The position numbers and the translations under genes are program-made. A DNA stretch of 64,000 bases from Podocnemis expansa (Eukaryota; Chordata; Testudines; Podocnemididae). This document shows positions 23,500 to 34,070 of the stretch, piece by piece. Below the pieces are notes generated by a model, which saw only the letters and a list, made by a program, of their open reading frames with translations, did no database searches and had not been told where the DNA came from. Numbering within the stretch: the stretch's first letter is position 1; each line of letters begins with the position of its first letter. The DNA lies in assembly GCA_007922195.1 (NCBI GenBank), contig ML682059.1, positions 14,564,295-14,628,294 of the forward strand, written 5' to 3'.

Positions 23500-26400
23500 A
23501 CTGGTAAGAAACAGGTTCTACTGCCCCTATGTGTAATAAATTTTGAACCGCCTCGCTCAGAATGTGTACGTGAGTGGGGTCCCTAAAACCGGATGGGGAG
23601 GGGTGGTATTTGGGAGTGGGAGTGGTAAAAGGGATTACATATCCTTGCTTAATGATTTCTAAGACTCATTTGTCAGATGGTATAGTAGACCAATTCTTGA
23701 AGAATTTCCTTAGATGGAATTCAAGGTCTGCAGTATGATAATCTATGCTACAGCTTCTAGGGGATATCTCAGACCATCGACCAGGGCATCAAAACTGTGT
23801 CTTAGGGGCAGAAGATTGAGAGATAATGGGGTTTTGTGTTGTTTGTTTCCCTCTTTGCTGTTGATCATATGTTCTTGGGTGATAATGAGATTGATATTGT
23901 GATGGGTATCTTTACTGGTATGGTTGCATGCAGTATTGCCTCTGTTTAAAGGTGTGGGCACATATCCCAAGAGTTATCAGGGTGGCTCTCGAGTTTTTCA
24001 TTGAATGTAGTACCTGGTCTGTCTTGTCTGAGTATAACTGTTGTTTATCAAATGGCAGATCTTCTATCTTACTTTGTAGGTCTTTTGGAAGGGCCATTGT
24101 GTGGAGCCAGGATGTTTGTCTAATTACAACAGCTGTAGCTGTTGACCTCACGGCTGTACCTACTATGTCCATGGTGGCCTGGAGGGAAGTTCATGCTACT
24201 CTTTGGCCTTCAGTAAGTAGTGACTTAAAATGTTCTTTTGATTCTCTGGGGGGTCTGGTGTGAAATTTGAGAGTTTCTGCAATATGGAATAACTGTAGTT
24301 TGAAAGTAGAGAGGAGTAATTTGCTATCCTCACTGTAAGGGTTGCAGAAGAATATTTTGTTTTACCCAAAAGGTCTATGCCTTTCCAGTTTGTCTGCTGG
24401 AGTTGATCTGAAACTTGGAATTTTACCCCTTTGATTTGCAGCACCAATAGCTAGGGAATTAGGGGCAAGGTGAGTAAAAAGAAATTCCATTCTCTTAAGA
24501 GGAATATAGTATTTTCTATCAGCATGTTTGTTTGTTTGTGGTATTGAAGCTGGGGTCTGCCAGATCATAGAATCATAGGGTTAGAAGGGATCTCATGAGG
24601 TCATCTAGTCCTACCCCCTGCCAAAAAAAGCAGGACCACTCTCACTAAATCATCCCAGCCAGGGTTTTGTCTAACCAAGCCTTAAATATCTCCAAAGATG
24701 GAGATTCCACCACTTCCTAGAGAGTCCGTTTCAATGCTTCACCGCCCTCCTAGTAAAAAAGGTTTTTCCTAATAGCCAACCTCGACCTCCCCAGAAGCAA
24801 CTTGAAACCATTGCTCCTCGTTCTGTCCTCTGTTACTACCAAGAACAGCTGTACTCCGTCCTCCTTGGAGCATCCCTTCAAGTAGATGAAAGTTGCTATC
24901 AAATCCCCCCTCAGTCTTCTCTTCTGCAAGCTAAATAAGCCTAGTTCCTTCAGTCTCTTTTTACAGGTCTTGTGCTCCAGCCCTTTGATCATTTTTGTTG
25001 CCCCCTGCTGGACTCTAATTCGTCCACATCCTTTTTGTAGTGGGGAGTCCAAAACTGGACACAATACTCCAGATGCGGCCTCACCAGTGCCAAATAGAGG
25101 GGAATGATCACATTCCTCCATCTGCTGGTAACACCTACTGATGATGTTGGCAGGTTCTAATATAGCCTTGTCCATTGGGAGAGCTACCTTTGATGAGGCT
25201 GTTGTATGTAGAATTGTTAAAAGCTTATGCTATGAGTCATTGACTTCTTCTAGGGGAATTTCTAGGTCTTGTGCAACGCATCTAAAAAGGTTGTTAAATT
25301 TTCTGTGGTCATCCAGTCGGCCAGATGTATTGGGTACCAGTGCATCCTCCAGAGGCCTTGATGAATTGTGTACTGATGGTTTTGGATCATGTGATCTTGT
25401 TGTTGATCTAGATGAATCATATTCTGAAGATCTGGATGATAAAAAAAAGCATGAGTTGGAGTGGGTGATCTATGCCAATGTGTATGTGGGCTGCTACTTC
25501 TAATCGAGTAATTGTGAGAAGGCGAGCGGTGCACTTGCTTATGTGTATTGTGTTGGCGATGACTACTATGACAACAAGATGACTTGTGGTGAGAATGACA
25601 TGAATGACTATGGCAATGTATCAGAGTGCAAGATCTACTATATTTAGTGGATCTCATAGGTGAAGAATGGTAGGAAGAGAAATGTGAGTCATGTAGAGTT
25701 CTGTGTCAATAATATGAACAACGTGCTGATGAGCATTGGCTTCCGGAATGAGAGGTATAAACACTAGACAGATACAGGGAGGAAGTATGGTGGGGTGTTT
25801 GTGAAATCTCTTGTGTGGTGGTGATTTTAAGAGATCAGTGGCTATTGATGAATATGTATAGCTTTTTCAGTGTGGTCTGTGTGAGTGTGAGAGAGTATGG
25901 CATGCCTGGCTACCTCAGTGGGCACCAATGCGTCATCTCTTGAAGTTATGGGCTCTGTTGAGGAGAGTGTTTGAGGGTTGACCTCTGGGCAATTATCATT
26001 TTTCGGACCTGATTCTGTGGTTGGTGCCAACTGTAATGAGTACATAGCTGCTGGGGTTGTGCAGCATACAGAAGAGAGAGCCTTTGACAATGTTGAGCAT
26101 TTAGCTGGTGCTGAGGCTTTTGGTTCACTAGACCTTGTCTTGTCCCTATATTTCTTTGAGGGTTTATGAGAGCTGGTCCATATGCCACCATTGGGACTCA
26201 TTGTCTCTGAGGTGGACTTTTAAGGAGACTTTTTATATGGTGATCTGCCTCTTCTAGGACTCGCCATCTCCTTGGCTTTTGGAGTGCGAATGTTTTCGCT
26301 CTGAGGTGAATGTTTCTCCTCTGAGCACTTTGTAGCCAAGTTAAAGGTTGGGTGCAGGGACTTTTCCATGAGATAATTTTAGCTGAAGTTCCCCGTCCTT

Positions 26401-26590
26401 TCGTGTTCTAGCACTAACGTTAGAGCAATGAATGCCTTTTTGAGGGAAATGAGTGTCCCCCAAGAAATGAATTCACTGAGACTGGCTGTCAGATTGAGGC
26501 ATTGTTTCATTACATTTGGTGCATCTCTTAGATCCTGGGGATGATGTTGTCTGGTTGCATCTTCAGTGTCACTTCTTTCTATAACCATTC
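23500..26590 (-). pseudogene. DIRS gag-like region, broken and interrupted by CR1
   Basis: Upstream of RT the minus strand encodes fragments of DIRS gag. At about 26575-26350 a readable frame has a cysteine-bearing N terminus (CTKCNETMPQSDSQ) and RTRKDGELQLK. Frames at 26201-25842 and 25657-25262 are Ser/His/Thr-rich linkers. Frames at 24568-24362 and 24447-24196 give RKYYIPLKRMEFLF, TKYSSATLTVRIANYSSLLSN, the conserved gag core also present in the second DIRS copy at 27513-27256. The frame at 24172-23912 gives GTAVRSTATAVVIRQTSWLH. A CR1 at about 24566-25140 splits the region. The product would package the retrotransposon RNA. Confidence 0.85.
24566..25140 (-). mobile_element. CR1 LINE inserted into the DIRS gag region
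   Basis: A 575 bp 5'-truncated CR1 with its 3' tail at 24566 (ATCATAGAATCATAGGGTTA). Its post-RT frame (25175-24750) reads [42 protein letters not shown] gag text resumes on both sides. Its presence dates the CR1 activity as later than this DIRS insertion. No clear target duplication was found. Confidence 0.92.
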
Positions 26591-26603
26591 TTTTATTTTA
26601 TAT

Positions 26604-26656
26604 CGTGTGTGTGTGTGCGCGCACGAGTGCGTGCGCACACACGCGCAAGTGTGGAG
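26604..26656. repeat. Alternating purine-pyrimidine tract (GT/GC repeat)
   Basis: Runs of GTGTGTGTGTGTGCGCGC, then GAGTGCGTGCGCACACACGC, giving about 50 bp of mostly alternating purine and pyrimidine with a rough internal palindrome. Such tracts can adopt Z-DNA. It lies in the 5' leader of the DIRS element, just upstream of gag. Confidence 0.85.
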
Positions 26657-26847
26657 ACACGAAGGGTAAAATAAAAAGGACAACAGCTGGTTTAGCGTGA
26701 AGGGAAAAAAGGGAGAGCAATGGGTGTCTCCCCCACCACCACCGAGATTTAAGTAAGTGAAAAAACAAACTAATTTTAACTTCTCAAAATAGAGATTAGA
26801 CGACTGAGGCGACAAGCGATGGAGGATTCCGGTGCTGAACCAGGGAC

Positions 26848-27033
26848 AGAAGAAAAGGAACTGAGGGGGAGTATGGCCATGCTTGTGCCGAAGCCATGCC
26901 GAGGCTGCCATGAGCTGGCTTCTGCACAGGCACGGCCAGAAAGATATCTGCTAAAAATAGAGCTGTGCGCTGCAGCACAGGGATGCTGCAAGACCTACGG
27001 TGGAGCACCGCTGGACAATGCTTGAAGAACATA
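26848..27033. repeat. DIRS 5' inverted terminal repeat
   Basis: The reverse-complement partner of 20475-20645. It is highly similar over about 170 bp, with a perfect stretch over 26939-26965. Divergence between the two repeats (for example CCATATTGCAGCGC against GTGCGCTGCAGCAC) shows considerable age, since both copies should be identical at insertion. The outer end is at about 27033, where the second DIRS copy begins abruptly. Confidence 0.87.
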
Positions 27034-27039
27034 GACTTC

Positions 27040-29000
27040 TTTCTTGCAGGCTCATAAGAGCATTGTGATAAGTATAGACAAGAGTTGAATCTCACATGAC
27101 AGCAGTGAAAAGAGGTGCTGCCCTGCCAGCTACATCAAGTGCTGACTGAAGAGCAGCCTTAGCCAACAACTGACTCTTGTTAAGATGACCTTTAATTAGT
27201 CTTTGTGAGAATCCAGGAGCTGCACAATAATGGAATTTGAGTAGTAGATATAATTTTATTTTGCCATTAAAGCTGGATGGTTTGCAATATGGAACTGTAA
27301 ACTGGTTGATGAATAAGCCTCTCCCCCTAAGAGTTTGAGATGCTTCCAATCCTTGTGGTAAATTGTGGATTTCATCTGGTGGTGTTGACTTCTGGAGTTT
27401 ACCATATCCATACTGATCAAATTAAGGGGCAGGTCAGAAGGAAAAGAGAAATTCTGGCCTTTTGTTATCACATAGTATTTCTTATTGGGGCACCAACATG
27501 TTGGCATAACCAATGCAGAGTTCTGTCATATAGGAAGTTGATAGGGAGAACTACTCTGGATAAAGCCAAGTATCATGTTACCTCATATGTGGTTGTTTTA
27601 ATGCTCCTGCCACCCTCTGAGCTACTTCTCTAAAAAGTTTGATGGCATTTGCCAACAGAAGTGGAGGGAGCAATCGGTGTCTCATCTGACGAACATAAGT
27701 CAGTCTGGGGTGCGACCTCTTCCTCAGTATCTGCCTCTGTTCCTCCCTCATCTGTTCAGAAGGCTTGGAAGTGCTAGATGTGGTGGCAGGAGGAGGGCAC
27801 TTTACTGAATCCTAATAACCCATGTCAGTGCATTGGGAGGCGTGTTACCTATATATCTGCCTAGGATCCCAGTAAGGCAACTGGTTTGATGGGAAGAGTT
27901 CCAATGGTTGGTATCATGGCTGCCCATACCAGGGTGGTTGAGGTCCATATGGATAATGGGAACCACAGGGTACATGAGAGGAGTGATGGGAGATTATATT
28001 CTCCTGCTTTCTCTCTGACTCCCCTGTAAAGACTGTGGGTGCATGGCAGATGTTGAATGGAAATAAGGGTCTTGAGGTAGACTCATACCAGGGCTCCAGT
28101 AATGAAAAGAGGAGAATCTGGTGCATCAGACACAGAGAGGTCATGAATACCAGAAGTCAACCAGTGCTGTAGGTTAATAGTACCAGCAGTGTTTGGCAGT
28201 GCCGGGATACCTGTATTGCTAGAGTTGGAGATGTGGTCCTTGCTGATGGTGCACTGGTGTTTGGTGCACCACTGATGGTACTGACACCACTACCCACACC
28301 AAAAGAGTCTTCCTAAGGGCAGAGTCTACCTTTCTCTCACCATGTCAGTACCACAGTTTCTTCCCTAGGTAGCCAAATAGGATGGTATGTGCAAGCCCTG
28401 AGAACCAGGTTTAGATGGTTTTAGTCCCATTGGTACTGACGAGACTGAATGAGTTAGCGACTTTTTTTTTTAACTTGATCAGAATTTGCTGTGGGGACTT
28501 GTAGATCTCTTCTTAGTAGCCTTGTGTGAGGGACTCATGTTTATCTTCTTAGGATTACCTCCCTTAAGTGTAGGGGATTGAGGTGAGAATTCCTGGAGAC
28601 CTGAATTTTGGCCCAGGGCTGAAGGCTGTTGGAGAGCTGGTTCCATTAAAAGAAGTTTGAGTCTCAGCTCTCTAACCATTTTGCACCATTGTCTCAATTG
28701 TTGCCATAAACCACACTTTTGGGGAATGGCTTTCCTCAAGGCAGACACACAGGGAATATCCATACATCACTGGGATAGATTCTTTGCAACTGAGACACTT
28801 CTTGAAGTCCAGTGAACTGGGTATGCCCTGTCTGGGGGAGTCCCTGGACAGGTGTATGATTTTTGCTCAATCATCCGCCAAAGTTTAATTTAAAGTTTTT
28901 AAAAAAAAAAATAAAAGGCAACAGAAAGGAAACTAAGCTGTAGATTTTAAAAACAGAAATATTTAATGAGTCTTTAGAAAAATCAAGATTCTACTAATGG
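27040..29000 (-). mobile_element. Second DIRS element, gag part only, different subfamily
   Basis: Read from about 29000 to 27040. The frame at 28763-28479 is a gag N-terminal region (PQKCGLWQQLRQWCKMVRELRLKLL, then Ser/Pro-rich text). The frame at 27513-27256 carries PNKKYYVITKGQNFSFPSDLPLNLI and EAYSSTSLQFHIANHPALMAK, matching the core of the first copy. The frame at 27349-27092 carries AALQSALDVAGRAAPLFTAVM, the region that precedes RT. RT, RNase H and recombinase are missing: the sequence stops within gag at about 27040, next to the terminal repeat of the first DIRS. No terminal repeat of its own was seen. Confidence 0.8.
27256..27513 (-). pseudogene. DIRS gag core of the second copy
   Basis: An 85-residue open frame with the conserved KYYV....F core and SSTSLQFHIANHPALMAK. 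Its match to the frames at 24568-24196 in the first DIRS shows the two elements are related but clearly diverged, about half the residues differing by eye. It is probably the RNA-binding or assembly domain, as inferred from its place before RT. Confidence 0.82.
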
Positions 29001-29484
29001 ATGGCTAAAGCTCGGTCTCTAGCCAGAAACAACAGAGAAGAAAATGAATGAGAGTTTGCCCACACAGTGGTGGTTCGCTTGGTGGCAGAGCATGGGGGCT
29101 GAGGAGGGCAGACCGTGCACATACAAGCTGAACAGACAGATATCAAAATTATCCGATCAAGAGCAAAATGGCACAAGAATAGCTGCAGTTTAAGGTCTGT
29201 TTTGAGGGGCAGAGCCCCAATGAGGTTTGGGTCAACTATGCATGGCAGAGCACAGGGAGGGAACATCACCTCCACTCCTGAATCATTGCATTGGTTGGGC
29301 GTGGAGGAGGACCTGCACACAACCAAACTTATAAGTCAAAGTGCTGGCTCAGTTCAAACCAGTTTAAAAACTGCTCAGGGTGCAGGGATAGAGTAGCTAG
29401 GAGCTGTGTGCCAGAAGGGGTGTAGCTCAGGGTGCCAGGAGAATGGTTGATAGGGGCTGGGTGCCAGGAAAGGGAAGGACCCCT
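29001..29484. other. Spacer, GC-richer, unassigned
   Basis: May be the leader of the second DIRS element, but no terminal repeat could be matched. The words GCTGTGTGCCAG and GGCTGGGTGCCAG are repeated at 29401-29470. Confidence 0.35.
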
Positions 29485-29495
29485 TTCTCTCTACA

Positions 29496-29620
29496 AATAA
29501 GGAACCCTGTGGCACTAAAAGACTAACTTAATGCAATAAATAAATGTGTTAGTCTTTAAGTGCCACAGGATTCCTTGTTTGTTTTACTGAACTAGACTAA
29601 CACGGTTGCCCCTCTGGAAC
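29496..29620. mobile_element. Minimal Penelope-like end palindrome, 125 bp, with 11 bp target duplication
   Basis: Two inverted copies of the Penelope terminal block (AAGGAACCCTGTGGCACT... and ...AGTGCCACAGGATTCCTT) meet at an AATAAATAAATG core, and the right arm continues to the outer end ACTAGACTAACACGGTTGCC. TTCTCTCTACA is repeated exactly at 29485-29495 and 29621-29631, an 11 bp target duplication. The arms retain only the part outside the ribozyme core. This appears to be an end-only insertion with no coding part. Confidence 0.88.
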
Positions 29621-29631
29621 TTCTCTCTACA

Positions 29632-30706
29632 GTTGCTGCTCCTTGAGAGCTGGGTCCTCCTGCTTAGGTGGCTCTTACTGGCTGCATGAACAGTTGAAAG
29701 TGGATAGAAGCTAAGGAGCATCAGCAGCTCCAGACATCAGCAAGAACAAGAGCTAAGAGAGCAATACCACTTTTATCTCCAAGGCACCAGCCAGAGCAGC
29801 AGCCACTCTGCTCTGCACCAACCAGCTCCAGCTTCCTGCCTCTGACCTTGCTGGGGAGAGAAAAGGAGGTGGATATGTGCAGCCGACCCTTGGGCTGCTC
29901 AGCTCTGGCTACACCACTACAGTTTAGGGAAGCAATGCCCTACCATGCACCCTCCCCAGAAGATTCTGCCCATGGATGCAAGGACATCTACAATAGAACA
30001 CTACTTAAAGAATTAAATAGTTTCAGGAGACAGTTCTGAGACACTCACAACCAAAGAGATATCTACTGTAAGGGTCTGAGAATGAAAAGTGAAGACAGAC
30101 ACACATTGGCAGATAAAGGACAGACAAACAGAAAGATTCAGGGAAAAGTTTGGTCCTCATTACAGCTCCAGAGATGAGAACATTCACCTGCAGAGGTGTG
30201 AAATGAAACAGAGAGCAAGTGAGACATGTAAGGAGTAATATTTTATGCTTTGGAATCATATCTAAGAGTTCTGAAAGTGGTGCTAAGTTTAATGTTGTAA
30301 TTTTGTTATGTGAACTCAGCACTTTGTGAAGACTATCCCGCTTTTCTCAGCAGAGCCCCAGCTGTTACTCAACTGTTAAAGGATTTTTTTGGCAGCTGTT
30401 TCTCTGTCTGAAAGCTTTCTCAGAGAATTCTTACATCCTTGTCCTAACTTACTTGGACAACTATACTGAATGAATATAAATATCAGCAGATTCTGGCCCA
30501 ATGTGTAGATTTCACAATGTCTAAGGGTCTCAGAAGTCTAGGTCTAATTGAAAAATCAGTGGGGTTTAGAGGCCAGCTTTTCAAAAAGCATTGTGCCTAA
30601 GCAGCTTTGAAAATAGGACTACAGCTGCCATGTCACTTCAGTGTATATCGAGTGCTTAGATTTTCAGAAAGAGTCCCTCCCCAAAAGCTCTTAAGTAAAG
30701 CCTGAA
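29632..30706. other. Unique sequence, no gene seen
   Basis: 29640-29990 is moderately GC-rich with no exon-like frame. 30540-30660 resembles a common degenerate reptile repeat by eye. Nothing else recognised. Confidence 0.4.
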
Positions 30707-32140
30707 GTAACAGAATAAGAGGAAAGGTCCTTTCCTGGATCAGTAATTGGTTAAAAAAATAGCAAATAGAGTAGGAACAAAAACTCAGTTTTCAGAATGT
30801 AGAAAAGCAAATAGTGGTGTCTCCCAGAGGGTCTGTACTTGAACCAGTGCTGTTCAAAATATTGATAAATGAGCTGAAAAAAGGAATAAGCAGTGAGGTG
30901 GCAATATATGCAGATGATACAAAACTACTCAGAGGGTAGAAATAGAATACAGAGCAGTATAGACAAATTTGAGGATTGAGTCAAAAGAAATCTGATGAGG
31001 TTCAGCAAGGACCAGTGAAGAGTCCTGCACTTCAGACAGAAGAATCCCATCCACTACTACAGACTGGAGATCAACAGGCTAGGCAACGATTCTGCTAAAA
31101 AGGACCTGGAGATAACAGTGGGCAAGAAGTTGAATATAAGTCAGTGTGCTCTTATTGGCTATGTCTACACTGGAAGCTTAAGTTGACTTAACCAGGCTTA
31201 AGTTGACTTAAACGACTCCCTGGCCACATTTGGAGTTCATTAAGTTGACTTAAAAGCACTTGCTTAAGTTGACTTAACTCTCACCCTTAAAGCTGACTTA
31301 ACAAAACGTGGCCATTAAAGTTGACCTCATAAAGGCAGCAAAGTCATTTAAGTCAACTTTATAAAGTCAACTTAAGCAAAGGGGAACCTATTTAAAAATC
31401 AACTTTGAATGAGTCCCCTGGCTTAAGTCAATTTTATTAAGTCTGTTTAAACAAATGGGAACTAAGTAGATTTAATAAGGTTGACTTTAAGTCAACATTT
31501 TTAAGCCGACTTAACTGAGCTCTCTAGCATAGACACAGCCATTGCCAAGAAGGCCTACAACATATTGGGTTGCATTAGCAAGAGCATTGCCAGCAGATTG
31601 AGGGAAGTGATTATGCCCCTCTATCAACGTTAGTGAGGCCACAGTTGTAGTAGTGTGACCAGTTTTGGTCCCTCCACTACAGAAAGAATGTGAAAAAGTG
31701 GAGAGCAACAAAAACTAGAGGTCTAGCACACACGACTTATGAGGAGAGGCTGAAGGAACTAGACTCGTTTAGTCTGAAAAAGAGAAGAGTGAGGGAAGAT
31801 TTAAGTACAGCCTTTAAATACCAGAAAAGGGTTTCCAAGAAGTAGGGAGCTAGGCTATTCTCAGTGGTATTAGATGACAGAAGTAGGAGCAATGGCCTTA
31901 AGCTGCAATGGAGAAGACCTAGGTTGGATATCAGGAAATGTTTTTTTCTACTAGGAGGTTAATAAAGCACTGGAATAGGTTACCCAGGGAATGGGTGGAA
32001 TGGCCATCCTTAGAGGTTTTAAGGTCCAGCTTGACAAAATCCTGGCTGGGATGATTTAGTTGGAGTTGCTCCTGCTTCAGGCAGTGGTTTGGACTAGATG
32101 ACCACATGAGGTCCCTTCCAACTCTAATGGTCTATGATAC
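30707..32140 (+). mobile_element. CR1 LINE, plus strand, split by a MITE
   Basis: A 5'-truncated CR1 in two parts, 30707-31156 and 31541-32140, interrupted by the MITE at 31157-31540. The first part carries the RT box YADD at 30907-30918. The second part resumes at ATTGCCAAGAAGGCC, exactly where the CR1 frame left off. The 3' end reads GACTAGATGACCACATGAGG, ending near 32140 with TGGTCTATGATACT. Many stops are present. Confidence 0.93.
31157..31540. mobile_element. Harbinger-like MITE with palindromic-word interior (copy C)
   Basis: 384 bp inserted in a CR1, which fixes its borders: GGCTATGTCTACACTGG at the left and GCATAGACACAGCC at the right, with ATT (31154-31156 and 31541-31543) duplicated. 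The interior repeats the 14 bp palindromic word TTAAGTTGACTTAA exactly at 31178, 31198, 31240 and 31264, and many near copies in both arms. No coding capacity. Confidence 0.88.
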
Positions 32141-32148
32141 TCAAGTTA

Positions 32149-34070
32149 AATCCAGAGAAGACTGCAAAGAGTTATAAAGGGAACTCACAAAACAGGGTGA
32201 CTGGGCAACAAAATTGTGACATCCCCCTCCCAGAATCTGGTCCAGTGTGCCTCTGTGACGCTCTGATCTCAACTCCTGAACCCTGACATACCCTGCTTTG
32301 CCAGATGACCAGTCGCTCCCGAGTCAGTCCACACTAGCCTCCTGGGTGCAATCAGTTTGAGGGAGCGGGTGTGCCCCTCTGACCACGCAGGAGATGGTCC
32401 CCAAGCAAGCACCCCCAGGCCCCCTGTACCACACTAGAAACTTCCATCCTACAGATAGAGATGAAGACCCTTCCCTAGTCACTGTAGACACACAGACCTT
32501 AGCTCATCCATTTGTCAACAAAATGAACATGCATAGCATCACTTATTCACACCCTCTAAAGTTCACAGAGCTTTAGATAAAACAAACACTAACTTTTTGA
32601 CTAGGATATAGTAAATCATGCACACTCATTTAATAAATGAGCCAGGAGTTAACAGAAGCAACTAAAAGATATGAAATGCATGCTGACCCAACAGCACTGC
32701 TACAACTATGCTCATCTCACTACTCAAGTCCTGCTTTGGTGGTCTGCAGCTGATCTCTGCCTATTTCTAGGCAGGGCCCAATCCTTCTTGAAGATTTTCA
32801 AGATGGAGAGTCTCTGTCAAAAAGCTTCTTTCAGTCTCAAATGTCTGTATTTGATTTCAACCCTCCTTCCACCCCTTCCTTTCCTGGATGGAGGGGATTT
32901 TCTTTTTTCACCTGAGACAGGGAGCTCAATTTGCATTGTCTTTTCATGCAACTCTCCAGCCTCTGTGCGGAGAGGTGATCCCAATGGTCTGAGCCATCTA
33001 ACTTGCTTCACGTCTGTACACATACATGATGTTGCAGGAAATACAGTAATTATGTTATGAGCTTTTATAAAGAAACCTTGCATGGCATATTTGGCATCAT
33101 ACCACACAATTACTTGGCAAAAACGAACAGAAAAGTTATATAGATCATAACCTAGGGTTACATGGATGTGCATCCCGTGATAATGACAGATGAAATTTAG
33201 TGTGGATAAATGCAAAGTAATGCATATTATAAAACAATCCCGAACACACATACAAGATTATGGGAACTAAATGAGCTGTTACCATTCAGGAAAGATCTTA
33301 GAGTCATTATGGATAGTTATCTAAAAACAATCACTTAATGTTCAGTTGCAGTCAAAAAAGCAAACAATGTTGGGAACCATTAGGAAAGAGATCAATAATA
33401 CAACAGAAGATATTGCATTGCTTTTTTATAAATCCAAGATATGCCCACATCTTGAATAACATATGTTGACCTGGTCACCCCATCTCAAAAAAAGATATCA
33501 AAATTGGAAAAGGTACAGAAAATGGCAACTAAAATAATTATGGATATGGAATAAGTTCCATATGAGGAAAGATTAATAAGACTGGGACATGTCAGCTTGG
33601 AAAAAGATGGGGGGAATATGATAGAGGTCTATAAAATCATGACTGGTGTGGAGAAATGAAAAAGAATTGTTATTTACTCCTTCTCATAAGGAAAAACTAG
33701 CAGTTACCAAGTGAAATTAATCAGCGGCAGGTTTAAAATAAGCAAAAGTAAGTATTTCTCAACCTTTGGAACTCTTTGCCAGATGGTACTGTGAAGGTCA
33801 AGACTATAACAGAGTTCCAAAAAAGAACTAGATAAATTCATGGAGGATAGGTCTGTCAATGGCTATTAGCCATAATAGTCAGGGATTGCTGTTTGCCAGA
33901 GCCGGGAAATGGCTTCAGGATGGATCGCTTGGTGATTGACTGTTCTGTTCCTTCCCTCTGAAGCATCTGGTATTAGTCACTGTCAGAAGACAAGATACTG
34001 GGATAGACAGACCATTGTCTGATCCAGTAATGCTGTTCATGAGTGCTTATGAACATGAAAGTTTTCCCTA
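32149..34070 (+). mobile_element. L3-like CR1 LINE, split by a 0.97 kb insertion
   Basis: The left part (32149-32216) ends at GACTGGGCAACAAAATTG. The right part (about 33184-34070) resumes with GACAGATGAAATTTAGTGTG, the next words of the family. The right part covers the post-RT region, including AAAGCAAACAATGTTGGGAA and the 3' region ending GGATAGACAGACCATTGTCTG. It is an older lineage than the 30707 copy and related to the copy at 1-905. Confidence 0.87.
32217..33183. mobile_element. Unclassified 0.97 kb insertion within an L3-like CR1
   Basis: The flanking CR1 text is collinear across this segment, so it is an insertion. It begins TGACATCCCCC and ends about CATCCCGTGATAATG. AATTG at the left and AATG at the right could be remains of a short target duplication. 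Size, a TG start and an internal AATAAA-like word suggest a solo LTR, but no second LTR, primer site or gene is visible. The frames at 32671-33060 and 32817-33251 within it are not recognised. Confidence 0.55.

Larger units (their letters stand above)
20431..27033 (-). mobile_element. DIRS1-type tyrosine-recombinase retrotransposon, nearly complete
   Basis: A 6.6 kb element read from 27033 to 20431. Order on its own strand: 5' inverted terminal repeat (27033-26848), gag-like region (about 26590-23500), reverse transcriptase with YLDD (23132-23121), RNase H region (about 22960-22230), linker, tyrosine recombinase (about 21771-20870), internal complementary region, and 3' inverted terminal repeat (20645-20475). 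It lacks direct LTRs and an aspartic protease or DDE integrase, as expected for DIRS, which integrates a circular intermediate with a tyrosine recombinase. A CR1 at about 24566-25140 interrupts gag. Frameshifts in every gene make it inactive. Confidence 0.92.

Noticed and set aside
26579..27095. Several 70-110 codon frames on the minus strand.
   Set aside because: They fall in the DIRS leader and inverted terminal repeat, not in its gene positions; no family match.
29100..29300. Possible inverted terminal repeat of the second DIRS element (words GTGCACATACAAG and GATATC in the same order as in the first).
   Set aside because: The match is too weak by eye and no partner copy exists in the window.
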